From contig JBNGIQ010007707.1 of NCBI GenBank assembly GCA_049999765.1, positions 1 through 64,000 on the forward strand: a DNA stretch of 64,000 nucleotides, read 5' to 3'. The stretch's first letter is position 1. Every line of letters starts with the position of its first letter. Origin of the DNA: Phaeoceros laevis (Eukaryota > Anthocerotophyta > Anthocerotopsida > Notothyladales). A program made the position numbers and the translations under genes. The notes below the pieces were generated by a model. That model was not told the origin of the DNA. It searched no databases and saw only the letters and a list, made by a program, of their open reading frames with translations. Below, one piece after another: positions 20,441 through 34,200 of this stretch.

Positions 20441-22077
20441 AAAGATGCCAGCCAGTTATATGTTCGAGAGCAACTGTAGAAGGGTTGTCCACTTGACTAT
20501 CCCATCGGATATGCGTATCGATGGACATGCTAGAATCTTGCCTGCAATTCGCGCGCAGTTTAGGGTCTGTTTTTTTTATCGACACGGTTCAGGGCCTGTT
20601 TAAGTTTTAGGTTTTGCTTAAGAATACATCAAAGACTGTATATTTATGGCCTCGTTCTTGATAACTTAGATTCTGATTTGCTAGTAGAACTTGTTCAATC
20701 GTAAATGCTTGGCTCGAATATAGTATTTTGATTTTTTTTCCAACCATATATAATGAAAGTTACGTTACGATTCTTGTACTGCGCGGTAATTAATGTATGA
20801 ATCGGCGATTCATTTCAATGAATTGCCAATTCCTGCAACTAAGTTTAGGAGGTACTATTTCTCTGATTTTAGGTACTTTTATGCATTTATCGATTCTAGT
20901 TTTTTGCCCTAAGATTAAACGACCTAAGACTAAGCCAAGCATGTATAATCGGTTTAAAGAAATTTTGTTATAAAATAATGAAGTTTAAATAGTTTGAAAG
21001 CAATAAGTACTTTGAGAACTTTATCATCTCAAAATACAAAAAGATAGTACTTTTTGCAAGCCCAAGCTCTATGAGGATATGCTAAAACTTGTACCTTTTA
21101 AATTTTTTTTTGAGGAAAAATATATGTTTTTTTAAAGTCAAGTCCAACAAGTAACGCCTAAAAATGCTCTACTTTAGCTTGCAAGGCACCACTGCGTGTG
21201 TGTGTGTGCGTACGTATTTGAGGAGGTTGACACGGTCCCATGGGTAGGCTAATTAGGTAGGCAAGCTAAGTAGGCTAATTATGTAGGATAACTAATATCT
21301 TAGTGTTAGGTATGCTAGTTAGTTCATGGAACGCGTCGGGTTCATGGAGGATATTACAAAGTGAGATCATTCGAGCATTAGCGCTCGCATACCAGCCTGG
21401 TTCCAAGTGATTGAAGACTTTTTGCAGCACCATTAGGGTTGGCCAAGGGAGCCAATGGGGTCCTCCAAAATCAAAGACCAAACCGCACCAACATTGTTTA
21501 TGCCTACAAATATTAGGGCCGTTTGCATGTGAAGTGTTTATATGTGCATTTTATGTAAGGTAAGGCGTTGTGTTGACAAACACATGAGATGTGAGATGAA
21601 CGGAAGGTGGACAGTGGACACACACTACCTTCCAGTAGGATGCGGAAGTGCTTTTCAGCACACTAGCAATGATAGAGCCTCCAGGGGTGTTTGGCTTTAT
21701 TTACCACCCTAATGAGTAGACAACATATCTTGTCGGGAGTTGTTAGGGAGCTTCCGGCAGGGCGACGAAAGGCGGCTTTCCGTCGCCCTGGGCTTCAAAG
21801 TTTTACACAACACATGAATCCCTGATCCGTCCGTTGGCGGGGGCGAAAGGTTAGCCCAGCCGTACGACGTACACTAGCCCTGCGCGCAGTATGATGTACA
21901 ACTACAGCGGTACACCCGCGGAGGCGTGCCTGGTAGATACTGGAGCGCGGTGCGGCTGTGCGTGGCGATCGAGGTGAAACATTCGAGGCAGGCCAAGGTG
22001 AAAAGGTGAAAAACCATTTATGGCGACGCAAGTCAACCGCCATACTATCTAATCGCTTTTGTATGGTACTCCATGGG

Positions 22078-22177
22078 NNNNNNNNNNNNNNNNNNNNNNN
22101 NNNNNNNNNNNNNNNNNNNNNNNNNNNNNNNNNNNNNNNNNNNNNNNNNNNNNNNNNNNNNNNNNNNNNNNNNNNNN
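22078..22177. other. Assembly gap (100 N)
   Basis: A run of exactly 100 undetermined bases, probably a placeholder size. The flanks show no obvious shared sequence. Confidence 0.95.
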
Positions 22178-25100
22178 GGTTTCGCCACGGACGTTGATAT
22201 GATATGGGTACTGTGTATGGGGCATCCGTGTCGCCACGCCGGGCGGCCGTACAGAATATATGGCCATTGCAGGTATCCTATGGGGCACGCGCACCATCAC
22301 CATCATAGCATGGCTATGGGCCTATGGCCGTATGGGGGCCGAAAGTATGTGTAGCGCGCTTTCCTCGTCTTTTCGTATGCGCTGGGCTCTGCTAGAGACT
22401 AGGCTGGGACTACATGTAGTAGCGGCGAGGGGAGAGGCCTGGAGTGGATGGCAGAGCACAAGATCGGAACCGGATCCCTGCAACTGCTCCCGCCTGGGCG
22501 CGCTTGGCGGGCCCAATCAGAGGGGCTACAAAATTGAGGGAAATCGGTAGGGCCTGCCATTGGGCGAGCAAAATGTGGGAAGGGAGGCCTCAATCATCCC
22601 CGTTATCATCATCCTTCTGCATTCCTTCCTTTTACAGCACAAAAGAAGCCCCTTCCCTTCTTGGAGCGTGCCAAGTTTTTTTTTTCACTTTTTTTTTCCA
22701 CCAGAGCACTCGTCGTGCCATAGCAGTGTAGAGCCATCCTGGGCCACGGCTGGCTGGCACTGCCACTGGCTCGCACGTACATGGCCACTTTTCCTTTTTT
22801 TTTTGCCCCCTTCCTTTCTTAGGGAGCAGGCCAGTCATGTTTCGCCAGCTGCAGTTTCGCCGCCTTTTCCACCACCCTGCCTGATTTTGTGGTCCGTTTT
22901 GCACTACAGCCGTTGAAGATGTCGGTTGGGATACCCGTTTCCTTATGTCCACGCGGCAGCCCAGACGAGTCGCGTCACGCCACGAGGCAGGAAGCCGGGA
23001 CACGTCCGCAGATCGTTCCCTGCTGGCGGCCACGGCACGCTGTGAATTCGGCGTTTGGGGTGGAGTGTGCGTGGGTTTCCGTGGGGCGGGGCGAAACGAG
23101 GAGGATGGCGAAACCTGATGTGCTGCCCCAGAAGCAATTCTCTTTTTCTTTTTCCTCTTGACTGCCGTGCAGGACAAGAGCAGAGCATTCTTGAGACCTG
23201 GGCTGCCATAGCTGGCCCGGGGAATGTGTAATCTCTCGTTTTCTCATTCGAAGCTGGGGTTGGTGGCTTGGTAAACGAGAAATAAGAGAAAAGAAGAAAA
23301 TAAAGTAGACTTTGAATTGAAGGCAACGGTGGCTGGGGCCATCATCGTCCATGGACTAGATGCCGATCTGCAGAGGCAGCGTGTCCTCCCAGCCGCCACT
23401 GATGAGAGCATCCGTGTCCGAAGCTCCACTGTCCATCCATGCATCGACTGGTGCCCCGGGCCTCGCGCGCGCGGCGCATGCAACCGCGCCATATGCATCT
23501 TTTCTTGAGCATTGCATATGGCATGGCGCATGCCTGCCTAAGGTGAGCCCTGACCTACATCTACAGTAGCAATAGACCAGCTGGGCCATGGATGGATGGG
23601 AAGCGAGCATCTGAAAAAGGGCTCGCTTTAACCACGATCGACCCATCAACGCGGGCTGCTTTTTAGTCTGCTCTATAGCTGCTGCTGCTGCGAGACGACT
23701 GGCTATGTTCGCCTCACCTCTGCTTCTGGATCTATCTATCATGATGGCCATCGATCTCTGCTGCAGTGCAGCGCATGCGCATGTATGCCCATTGTTTATT
23801 GCAGTACTGCCATGCGCATTTTTGTCTATCCCTTCCTCGCCATCAGGTGTACAGTGTTGAGTGGTATAGCGAGCAGCATCAATCCATCCATCCATCCGTC
23901 GGCCCAAGCGCAAATGCATGACGGCCACGCTGGCCAGCTACGCAATTTTGGGGAATGGAGTCAGGAACTCATCCTTTCTTATCCACCGCAACAGTAACTA
24001 CTTGGAATTACTGCGCCTGCCGCTGCTTGCTGACTTCTGGCCTGGTGGCTGTAAAAGGCGGATACTTGCTATTTGCGGGTGATTCCCTAGTGTGCGCACA
24101 GCAGCTTTTTATCTCGTAGATTCATGCCGCAATGGCATGCCATGCCGGATGACATCCAGCTGCTGCCCCGCTCCCTGTCTTTCCTTGCTCGTGGGTAGCT
24201 TGGCATTTCACCCTAAAGTGTATTCCCCTATTTGGGAAAAGCCAAGGTATCCCGTCCTTTCCTCGCCCAGATTTGCTTTCCCCCGCCATGTCTGGGAGGC
24301 TCCGAGCTCAGAAAAGCAAGCGCGTCCTTGCGCTCGCCTTAAATCACTCCACCAATCCCAAGCTTTCGCTTTCTCCTGGATGGATAAATGTGAAAGGGGA
24401 ACACACATAAAAATAAAGAAAAATTGGGTAAAAGCTCTGAGTTATTGGCCTGGTGTGTGTGTGTATGCTTCGAAGGAGGTGTGTGTGACTATTTGAGCAG
24501 GTTGACACGGTTCGATAAGGATCCCCCTGCCCATAAGCGGGCACCCGTGGCTAACGGGTTGAGGAGGTGTGTGTATGTTTCCAGGAGGATGCCTTTGCTC
24601 TTAAGACGAGCGCTCCATGTCGACTCCACATGGAAATCGAGCACTCCAATCATCCATGGCATGAAGCATGTAAAATTGTGAATGTGAGCTTGCATTTGAT
24701 ATAGAAAAAAGTCCTTTAATGCCAAATTGGCCTTAGGGAAGGGGTGGTAAGTGGTTCGTGCCACTTTCTTTTCTGGGACTGTCGGATGGACAGTATAGTG
24801 TCTTTCATTCCTGCCTTCCCTTCACTGCCAAGCGCCAAAACAAAAGTCAAGGCCTAACGTCAAAAGGCTGAAAAAGTGTGTGAGCTGAGAATATGGGATG
24901 GACTGCAATTACCCCATTGGCTGGCGAGTGGGTTAAGCCTGCCACGTGTAGTGGGCGCCAGCCAGCGTTGGAACTACCCTCAAAACAGCCTGCCTTTTTT
25001 CCTGCTCTCTGTGTGTGAGTGCATGTTGCATGTCTGGCTTTCTTCGTGACACGCGGAGACACGGGGGCGAGGGAGGAAGCCGAGAATTAGGTCAAAGATG

Positions 25101-26597
25101 GCTTTGATTTCGGTCAAAGCCTGCAGGCAGGGGCAGGGGCAGCGGGCCACATACATACGTGGACAAGTGCTCGCCAGGTGATCTCCAGCGGCGGGCTGCG
25201 GCCCAGTCCCATTGGGCCCCGGCCCGGCACGGCCTCCCAGGCTCGCCCGCCGTTAGTGCAGCAGCCTTATTAGAACCCCACCCAAGGCTTTTTACCCTAT
25301 GACAAAACCGGCGGGCCAGGGCTAGATTCAGGGACCCACCCGGGATTTGTCTTCGGCCCATATCGCGGGTAACCCCTCTTTTTCACACCTCCGTTGGCTG
25401 GCACACGGACCCACCCCCCTTCCCGTCCGCACCACCACCGCGCAGCACTGCGCGCACCGCACCGCTCGCAGCTCCACACAGCATTTCCAAAACGTGCTCT
25501 CCATTTTCCTTGCTTTCAGATAAATACTCATCCTCTCTCCTTCGTCGTCCCCTTCTTCTTCTTGTACAAATTGCATCACCTCCTCCTTGCAAACACCATG
25601 AATAAATTTGCTTTCCTTCCTTTTCCGTTCCGTTGGGACATCCTTGTCGGTATGCATTTCTCTTACTTTCATTCAAGAGGTATGCAATTCATCCCTATGG
25701 GCTTTTCTCACGCACAAATAACAATGCAAGAAACCACCAAGAAACAACCGTGTCTCTGTGTTGCCTTGCTTTGAGAAGAAGGGAGATTTGGGAATGGTTC
25801 TTGGGGGTGGGGATGAAGCCTTGCTGTATTACATACAATAAACCTGGACTACACTAAATACCAGGATGGGATCAACTCCCAAGGAACAGGAGACGAACCT
25901 CCTTTTGCACTTCTGTGTCCCGACAAGAATCCCGACAGATGGTTATTCAGCATTAAAAAATCTTACAACACACTAACACACCTCCACTTTACTTACCCTA
26001 ACAAGCCGACTGTAGATAGTTAACCGTGCTGTGTTAAATCTGGAGTAGTTTTATTAACTTTTATAAGAAGGCCCTACCTACCTCTACCCTACCTTACCCC
26101 ACTCCGCCCGGTCCCCACTGCAACCGGTGTCGACACACAGTGTCCGTGCGGGTGACACGGAAGGGAGGGATTAATGGAGTGCTTCGATCCTCGAAACCCT
26201 GCGCCAGTTTCGCCGCTTTCGCCGCCGCGCAAGCCCCCGAGCTCTTATCCCGTACGGGCCAGGATGGTGCTGAGGTAGGATGGGGGGCCGCCCACCGACC
26301 GTCCAACCCGACTACTCTACCATCATCGTCATCCGGCAGGTACCACATCGCATCATCATAGACATGCCTGTTCGTGTCGATGCTACCGAGCTGCCCGGTC
26401 AACCTCCCGTTAAAACAGCGGATGTGGGGGCATGATGCGACATGTCACATGGAGGGGATGGGCTGCCCATACCAAATGCATGTGGCGCGGACAGACAGAA
26501 GAGTTGGCCCAAGAGTAACGACTTTGATAAAGAGCCGCTCTCTGCATCTGCACGCCGCTAGATCTACAGACGTCCTTTTTTTGGGCTTATGTACGAA

Positions 26598-26623
26598 GGT
26601 TTCGCCGCGAAGCCGGCGAAACC
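26598..26623. repeat. Perfect 10-bp GC-rich inverted repeat, 6-base loop
   Basis: GGTTTCGCCG (26598-26607), loop CGAAGC, CGGCGAAACC (26614-26623). It lies about 275 bases upstream of the LOG TATA box. It could be a stable hairpin or a dyad binding site; function unknown. Confidence 0.8.
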
Positions 26624-26895
26624 CCTCCTTCCTTCGGGCCTTCTCCTTGCTCCTGTTGTTAGCGCACTAGCCGGCGGCGCCTCGTTTCGGTCGACGTGGT
26701 GCGGCAGATCTCTGTCCACGTCGGCTGTCGCGCGGGCATCGGACGGTTGCCTTCCTGGCGCCGAGCTTAAATTCGAAAGCGTGAGCTTGTGTCGGAGGGG
26801 GAAGGGGTTTAGCGGTTGCTAGGTCCGGCTGAAAGTGCCGCCAAAGTCTCGGCCAGCTTAGCTACAGCGGCGCCGCCGGCCCAGGAACATCCGCC

Positions 26896-26903
26896 TATAT
26901 AAG
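26896..26903 (+). promoter_or_regulatory. TATA box of LOG
   Basis: TATATAAG in GC-rich surroundings, preceded by CCGCC. It predicts a start of transcription near 26928 and a 5' leader of about 630 bases before the LOG ATG at 27562. Confidence 0.65.
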
Positions 26904-26959
26904 GGACTTCACAAGCCGGGTTCCTCTATTCGTTGCTCAAGAGTTCCTTTTTCGTTTGC

Positions 26960-27004
26960 ATGGTTGTCTGGCTGTCCCTACCCCTTTCCACCGCGGTGGG
27001 GTGA
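26960..27004 (+). promoter_or_regulatory. Upstream ORF (14 codons) in the LOG leader
   Basis: The first ATG after the predicted start of transcription opens MVVWLSLPLSTAVG and stops at TGA 27002-27004. No other ATG occurs from there to the LOG ATG at 27562, about 557 bases, far fewer than chance. This suggests a real scanned leader in which this single uORF could tune LOG translation. Confidence 0.45.
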
Positions 27005-27561
27005 GCTACGTCCTTCATCCTCTCGGACTCAACAGAGATATACACACGCGCGCGCCCCTGCCCTCCCGCTCGCTTAGGTTCCCGGTCCCCGGCTTGCCTG
27101 TGTTCGCAAGGGTGTGACCTCAGCCTGGCCTCCTCCGCAGCGGCAGCAATCCGGCTCGGTCTGGTTGGAAGCCTGTGGAATTTGAGAGGCCTCGGATCCC
27201 CCGGGAATTCCTTGGTTGAGGTTGGAGCTTGATTCAGCGGCCATCTGCTGCTTTCCCGCATTCCCGTTGCTTGTGAAGTGATCTCGGGAGCTCCGGGATT
27301 AGCTAGGCTAGGAGGAATTGGTGTAGGTATCCGGGATTCTTCCACAATTGTGTAGAGCTCGAGGAAGGAAGGAGGCGGTGTCTGCTCTGTGGGGTTGAGG
27401 TTGTGTGTGAAGCTGCTGAAGGGGAGGAATTGGCAGGGGGCTTTTGACGAGGAAGAGCAGCGGGATTTGAGGTATTGGCCTTGGTAGCTTCCCCGAGGCC
27501 GCCGGTGAGGGAGCCGGAATCTGGTGGCCGAGGGTTTGCTTGTGTGAACAATTCTGTCAAG

Positions 27562-29651
27562 ATGACCAAGGATGGGATCACCAGCTCCAAATTCAAGCGG
27601 GTGTGCGTCTTCTGCGGAGCCTGCAGTGGCAACTCCAGTCAGTACGCTGACGCCGCATTCCAGCTGGGAAGTGAATTGGTGCGTCCTCTTGTGCTTCGAA
27701 GCTGCCTAGCTACCTTGTGTGTGCTCTCTTCTCCCTTCCATGATTTATCAGGAAAAGCTTGTGGCTGTGCTTCCGTTTTCCGAATGTTCTTTTTTGCTTC
27801 CTGGAGTGGTGCCAGATCGGCTTGCTGGATCGGGTCTCTCGTTCCCTAGGGTTCGATCATTGGATGCACGAGGCTGGGACTCGACTAAGCCGCAGATTTC
27901 CTCTTTGAAATCGGTTCTGCCCGGGCTGTGGCTCGGGATCATCTATTTAAAGTAGTGGCGTTTCCTGTGATTTTGTGAGGCCTGGTGCATCCCGAGTCTG
28001 GACAGCTTTTTTCACAGTAGACGGTTGCAATTCGAATCCGCATGCAGTGGAGGTAGCATCTCCCACGGAATTCCGGTCCAGAAAAGAAATTTCTTGCTTT
28101 GCTGCAATAGAGTTTGTGGTTGCAACTCAGCTTCCTCTCTCCCGGTTCACTCAGTGCTCTTTCGTGACTGGTCCTGGCTACGAGGTATCTGCTCATGGAA
28201 TGCTGTACTGAAGGGATCCGTAGTTTCATCACACCTGGCGTCATGTCCTTAGACTCATGATTCCCCGGTGCCCGAAGGTTTTTTGCTCACCTATTGGCTG
28301 GTTACCTGCCCCTCGCAATGAAGTGGTGCCTTCTTCATGCATGGTCATGCCATCGAGGCTAGCCTTCGCCACTTGCTTTCTTGTCCCCGGTGCCATGTGT
28401 ATGCACCGAGTTTGCAAGAGGCAGTGACCAATCTGGCTGACGAGTGTCACTGTTGCCAACTACTTGGTGGCCTTCGAGTCACGGAGCCCTGCTGGTTGTT
28501 GTTTTTAACTGACGAGACTGCCAGTTTGTGAATTATTGGGATGCAGGTCGCTAGGAAAATCGACCTTGTCTACGGAGGTGGAAATGTCGGACTCATGGGA
28601 CTTATCTCCCAGACCGTATTCGATGGTGGCCGCCATGTGCTTGGGTACGCACCAAGTCCGAGGTTCCTGCTTACGCATGTGTACATGCGTCCTTTGTTGC
28701 GATGCCTCATCTCACGCACCCGTCTTTCTACTTTCTGTCTCCTTGCAGTGTTATTCCCACGCCTTTGATGCGGCAAGAGGTGAGCACGCAGTTTATTGCC
28801 TGGTGCAGCTGCTAGTTTCAGAAAGGAGGAGAGGCCTAGAAAGATCGGTCATGTTTGCTCAAGCCGGATTCCTCTCTATGATTGCAGATTTCCGGGCACA
28901 CCGTGGGTGAGCTCCGAGCCGTAACGGACATGCACACGAGGAAGGCGGAGATGGCTAAGCAAGCGGATGCTTTCATCGCTATGCCAGGTATGAATCCGGA
29001 GTCTCGGAGCGTTCTTTTGAGGTTCGCGAGATTTTGAGATCGTCACATCTGTGAAGGAGACGTTCTCACGCTTCGACGGGCTTTTTTCTGCTGGCAGGTG
29101 GTTACGGAACCTTCGAAGAGTTGCTGGAGATGATCACTTGGTCACAGCTCGGAATTCATGACAAGCCAGTATGTCTCTCCCGACCGACTTCTTGTCCGTT
29201 CCCTTTCATCTACGATTGGAAGCATGGGTTTCACTCAGTCGTCTTATATCCGAACTTGGAACTCTTTTGCCAGGTGGGCCTTTTGAACGTTGATGGTTAC
29301 TACGACTGCCTTTTGTCTCTGTTTGACAAGGCAGTGGAAGAAGGCTTCTTGAAGTCCACCGGCAGGTCAATTGTTGTATCTGCGCAGACGCCCCAGGAGC
29401 TTATCGACAAAATGGAGGTACGTTAACCCCCTTTAGCAACTGAAACCTGCCTTCTTACCGTTGCTTAGTCGAGAGAGCACCAGCATCTCTCTTTTGTACT
29501 CTTGTCCCTTGTCGTTCTCAATTAAGTCTGGCCTAACGGTACCGGGAACACTTTGCAGGAGTATGTTCCAAGGCACGAGCGTGTTGCCACCAAGCAGACT
29601 TGGGAGATGGAGAAGTTGGGTTATATGGAAGACTCTGTCAAGAGCCGATAG
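27562..29651 (+). CDS. LOG: Cytokinin riboside 5'-monophosphate phosphoribohydrolase (LOG)
   Basis: Releases active free-base cytokinin from its nucleotide in one step, in cytosol and nucleus. Seven exons: 27562-27678, 28547-28644, 28749-28779, 28888-28987, 29098-29168, 29274-29417, 29559-29651. They total 654 bases, giving 217 residues, the usual LOG length. Family marks in order: [64 protein letters not shown], the catalytic PGGYGT (split by intron 4) followed by [20 protein letters not shown], then [14 protein letters not shown] and a C-terminal [17 protein letters not shown]. The motif reads GGYGTFEE where most plant LOGs have GGYGTLEE. Intron 1 is long (868 bases). The leader is long and nearly ATG-free, with one uORF. 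LOG genes predate vascular plants, so presence alone does not date the lineage. Confidence 0.96.
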
Positions 29652-31256
29652 GAATCTTCGGCACGGCAGATCAACTTCTGCACCACTCTTGGAATCCGAC
29701 GGAATGCGTCTGGACTGCTGCGGCTGTCTGTAAAGACAGGCGGAGGCCCCCGCCCCTGTGGGGGGGGAAGTTGGAAGACCAATTTTAAAAGGAGAAATCG
29801 GGGCCCAGGCGGTAGGCAAGCAAAGCTATCCTTCATTCTGCGACCGAAAATTTCTTGTAAAAACTCTCGATATGTGGTCTGATGGAAAGTGCCATCGCAT
29901 TCACCTTTTTGTTGAAATACATTGTTTGGTCGCAATCACATCATCATGTACTTCCTCATCTTCGTCCCAGTGCGATGTGATACAAGGCACCATTCAGCCC
30001 TAGTAGACTACTCTACCTACTCCGACTCCACTGTCACCCCTCATCGTGCGAAATCCGTATTGCTGACGCCACAAACATATCTGAACCCTGCCAAACTAGC
30101 TGACGCAACCTTGCCCAATTGCAGCAACCTGACAAATTCGCTATGCCTCGTGTTGAGTTTGTACAGGCACCTGGGCATAGCCCACTTACAAACTTCTAAC
30201 CTCATCACAAATGAAGCGCACGCGTAGACTAGGACAGATTGAAAGCAATTTGAGGCATGCGTGATCAAAGAGAGATGTCCGTAACCTTGGGTCACGAGTC
30301 CAAAAATGACGTGTACATGGCTAACAGTGGAGGGCATCCCTCCTGGGAAGCCGGCTGTGTTATTAGACTAGACCTCTGGAGGGGTCTGCAGTACTGGAAG
30401 GTTTCGCTATCGAACTAACGTGAGCATCTTGAATTCTTCAATGGGTTTAGGGGCTCTGCACAGCGGACCCAAGTCCCCTGGTGGGGCAACAGAAAAGTGA
30501 GAGCCTATATTCTTCTTAACTTGAGGCATAACGTGTAAGAGGTAGGTGGCTACTTGCTCTGGGGACCCACATCGGTCGCTGTCTCTGCCGGGCCTTCCAT
30601 TGGGGAGCACCTCTGCGGGTGCAGCAGCTGCAGCTCATCAGGGTGGGACAATCACAGCAATGGACAATGACAACATTTCTCAGTTTGGCAGACCATGTGA
30701 GTTTACAGCCTAGATAGCAGCGCAGAGGGTACAAGGGCATAGGCATAGGACGATGTCACAGGCGCTACGGTCACGTGAAGCAGAAGTACCCGAGCGAGCC
30801 AAAGGGGATGACGATTCAGGCTGGCAAATTGTTCAGTGAAAACGTTGGCCCGCTCACGGATTCACCATTCGTGTCAATTCGAGCGTGTCACCGATAAATG
30901 TAAGATGGTCTTGGAGCGTACTTATCCCTACTGTATTACTGTAGGTCGTCCCTTTGACAGACTCCTCTGCGATCTTGACAGCATAGTAGTCTAGCGGCGA
31001 TGTTGTTGCTACAACGGCACTTGCAGTTTCATCCTACTGAAAGAACCCTATGGGCAGGAGGCTGTACCAGATCTCTACGCTAACTTCACATGCAGATGAA
31101 TAATAAGAGGAAGTTCGGCAGCCTGAAGCGACAACAGTTGAAACCCAGCCAGTATTACAGCAAACTAGCACCCTGTGCTGTTTGATGTGCAATGGGGTAG
31201 GATTGCCACTCAAGCTTTGGGACAGCAGCCTCTGAGCTGACCGGGCATTGCTTGTC
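29652..31256. other. Spacer between LOG and the PPR gene
   Basis: About 1.6 kb without a supported gene. The left part should be LOG 3' UTR; the right part should hold the PPR promoter. Short open frames here have no similarity. Confidence 0.4.
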
Positions 31257-34200
31257 ATGCGCATCGTGGGGGTTGTTTATGCCACAATTCATGGCCGCAG
31301 GCTGGTTACACGAACCGCAGACAGTTTTACCACAACCCTGCTGCCGGGGCTTGCTGCTAGGGCATCCCTTGCTCCCGCCCTGATTGCCGCAAGAGACAAT
31401 CGGGGACAAATTTGCTGGTACTCAGCCTCGCCATTTCCACCTCAGCATGGGAGGGACACTCACTTGCGCAATTTGAAGACTGGAGCTCAGCCTATACAAT
31501 CTGTGGGCACGGCTCATGTGTCCGCCACGAGTGCTGAGGAAGTCCGGCGGGTGCTCGTTAGTCGGATGACTCCAAGAACAGGTTGGATTCAGGATTCGTT
31601 GAGCAATGGCAGAGCAGGGGAGGGTGAGCTGGATGAAGCCTGTGAGGCGTTGGATCGCCTGGTGCACCAAGAATTTTATATCTCGAGAGACATGTTATAC
31701 CGGGTCCTCAAGGGTTGCATTGCGAAGAAGGATTTGGATATTGGGAGGCGCGTCCATGCTCTTGCTGTTAGAAGTGGTTATGAATCTGACACATTCTTGG
31801 CCAACCACATCATCCGGATGTATGCTTGTCTGGGAAAGCTGCCAGAAGCAGCAGAAGTCTTCAGGAAATTATCAGAACCAGATACATTTGTGTGGGCTTC
31901 CATAATTTCGGCCTACGGGGAGCATGGAGAATCTGAACAAGCTGTGCAGCTGTACCGAAGAATGCGGCAATCTGCACTGAGACCAAATGACTACGTATTT
32001 GTGGCAGTAGTGAAAGCATGTGGCAGTGCCCAGGACTTGGCATCTGGCAGGGAGGTTCATGCTGATATTGTGGCCACTGGGTTTGAGTTGAATGTATTTG
32101 TTTCCAACACTCTGCTTGACATGTACGCGAAGTGCGGTAGCCTGGAGGATGCTCGTGCGGTGTTTGACAGACTGCCAACCAAAACGGTTGTGACATGGAC
32201 TGCGATGATCGCAGGATATGCCCAGCATGGGCTTGGTCAAGAGGCCCTCGATCTCTATGGAGAGATGCAACAGGAAGGATTGACTTTACCCAACAAGGTT
32301 ACTTTTGTGTGCCTTTTGAAGGCATGTGCCAGCACTGGAGCCCTGCAAGAGGGCAAGGAGCTTCATAGCCATCTACGAGAAACAGGGCTCGAAACAGACG
32401 TGGTTGTGGGGAGCAGCCTTGTGGACATGTATGCTAAATGTGGGAGCTTGGTGGATGCTCGAACTGTGTTTGACAGTTTGTCTGCAAAAAATGTGGTGAC
32501 ATGGAACGCGATGATTGCAGGATATGCCCAGCATGGGCTTATTGAAGAGGTTCTTAATCTACTTGAGAGCATGCAGCAGCAGGGCATCAAACCAGACAGA
32601 ATTTCCTTCTATTCTAGTTTGAAAGCATGTGCTCGCACAGGGGCCATGCACATGGGCAAGCAGTTGCAGAGTTACATTCAGAATAGTGGATTGGGAGCTG
32701 ACGTGACTCTTACAAACGCCCTGATTGACATGTATGCCAAGTGCGGAAGCATGGAGGATGCCAGAAGATTGTTTGATAGGGTACACAGTAAAGACCTTGT
32801 AACTTGGGGCACCATAATTGCAGGTTATGTTCAGCAGGGCCTGAGCGAGGAAGCCCTCCTTCTGTTTGAGAGCATGCAACAGCAGGGTTTGAGACCTGAC
32901 AAAGGTTTACTTGTATGCTATTTAAAAGCATGTGCAAGCTCAGGAAACGTTCAAGAGGGTAAGCGATTGCATGGAGAAATCCGGGAAAGAGGGCTAGAAT
33001 CAGATCTAGTTGTTGGCAACACCTTAGTGGATATGTATGCTAATTGTGGGAGCTTGGAGGATGCTCGCCAAGTCTTTGAGATGATGTCAACTAAAGATGT
33101 AGTAACATGGACTACCATGATTTGTGGATACGCTCAGCTTGGATTTGGCGAGGAAGCCCTTCATCTATACTCTAGCATGAAGCAGATTGGAAAGTGTCTG
33201 GCTGATGATGTCACCTTTGTGAGCATCTTAAGAGCTTGCGGCAGCATAGGAGCCCTGCAACTAGGTAAGCAGATTCATGCAGAAATTTTGGACAGGAGAT
33301 GTGAAGGAAACATAATCATAGGAAACGCTTTGGTGGACATGTATGTGAGAGGTGGGAGCATGGAGGATGCTCAGACTGTGTTTGACAGATTGTCAACGAA
33401 AGATGTCATTGCATGGACTGCGCTCATCAATGGCTACAGCCAGCATAACAACTACCAAGGAGCCATGCAGTGTTTCCAGACCATGTTGCAGCAGGGAGTA
33501 GAACCTGATGGAGCCACGTTTGTCTGTCTTCTTGTGGCATGTAGTCATTTGGGCCTGGTAACAGAGGGGCAACACCACCTCAAGATGATGGTGGAAAACT
33601 ATGCCATTTCTCCTAATGCTGATCACTATAATTGCATGATTGATCTTCTGGGGCGCTCTGGCCGCCTGGACGAGGCAGAGACCATGTTGCAAACAGTTGG
33701 TTTGGAAAACGATGTTGTAGGATTGAAGTCGTTGCTGAACGCTTGCAAAGCTCATGGTGATGTAGACAGGGGAAGGCGATGCTTTGACCACCTCCTAAAA
33801 CTGGAACCCCAGGTAGCTGCTGGATATATGCTCATGTCCAATATCTACGCAAATGCAGGGAAGTGGGAGGAGGTAACCAAGATAGAGAACATGAGAGAAT
33901 GTGCAGGTGCTTCAAAAAAACCTGCAAAGACTTGGATCCAAGTGAACAACAAGGTGCTCGAGTTCATGGTAGGAGAACAAAGAGATGATATTCGTTCAAA
34001 ACTCAGAAGTATGAATTTGGGACTAAAGTCTGAAGGCCATGTCCCCCACACGGAGTTGGTACTGAAGCCACTGTCTGAGCAGGAGAAGGAAGATTCTCTG
34101 TGTGGACATGCTGAGAAGCTGGCATTGGCGTATGGTCTCCTCAACACCCCCGACGGCTCAATGCTGCTCATCACTAAAAATCTTCGCATGTGCAATGACT

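Larger units (their letters stand above)
20441..26895. other. Long spacer with gap and simple repeats, no supported gene
   Basis: About 6.4 kb without a convincing gene. It includes a 100-N gap at 22078-22177, poly-T and TG/CA tracts, an ATCC microsatellite near 23882-23896, and a short dispersed repeat (TTTGAGGAGGTTGACACGGT near 21219, with one mismatch near 24492). The rightmost 1 kb becomes GC-rich and leads into the LOG promoter. Confidence 0.45.
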
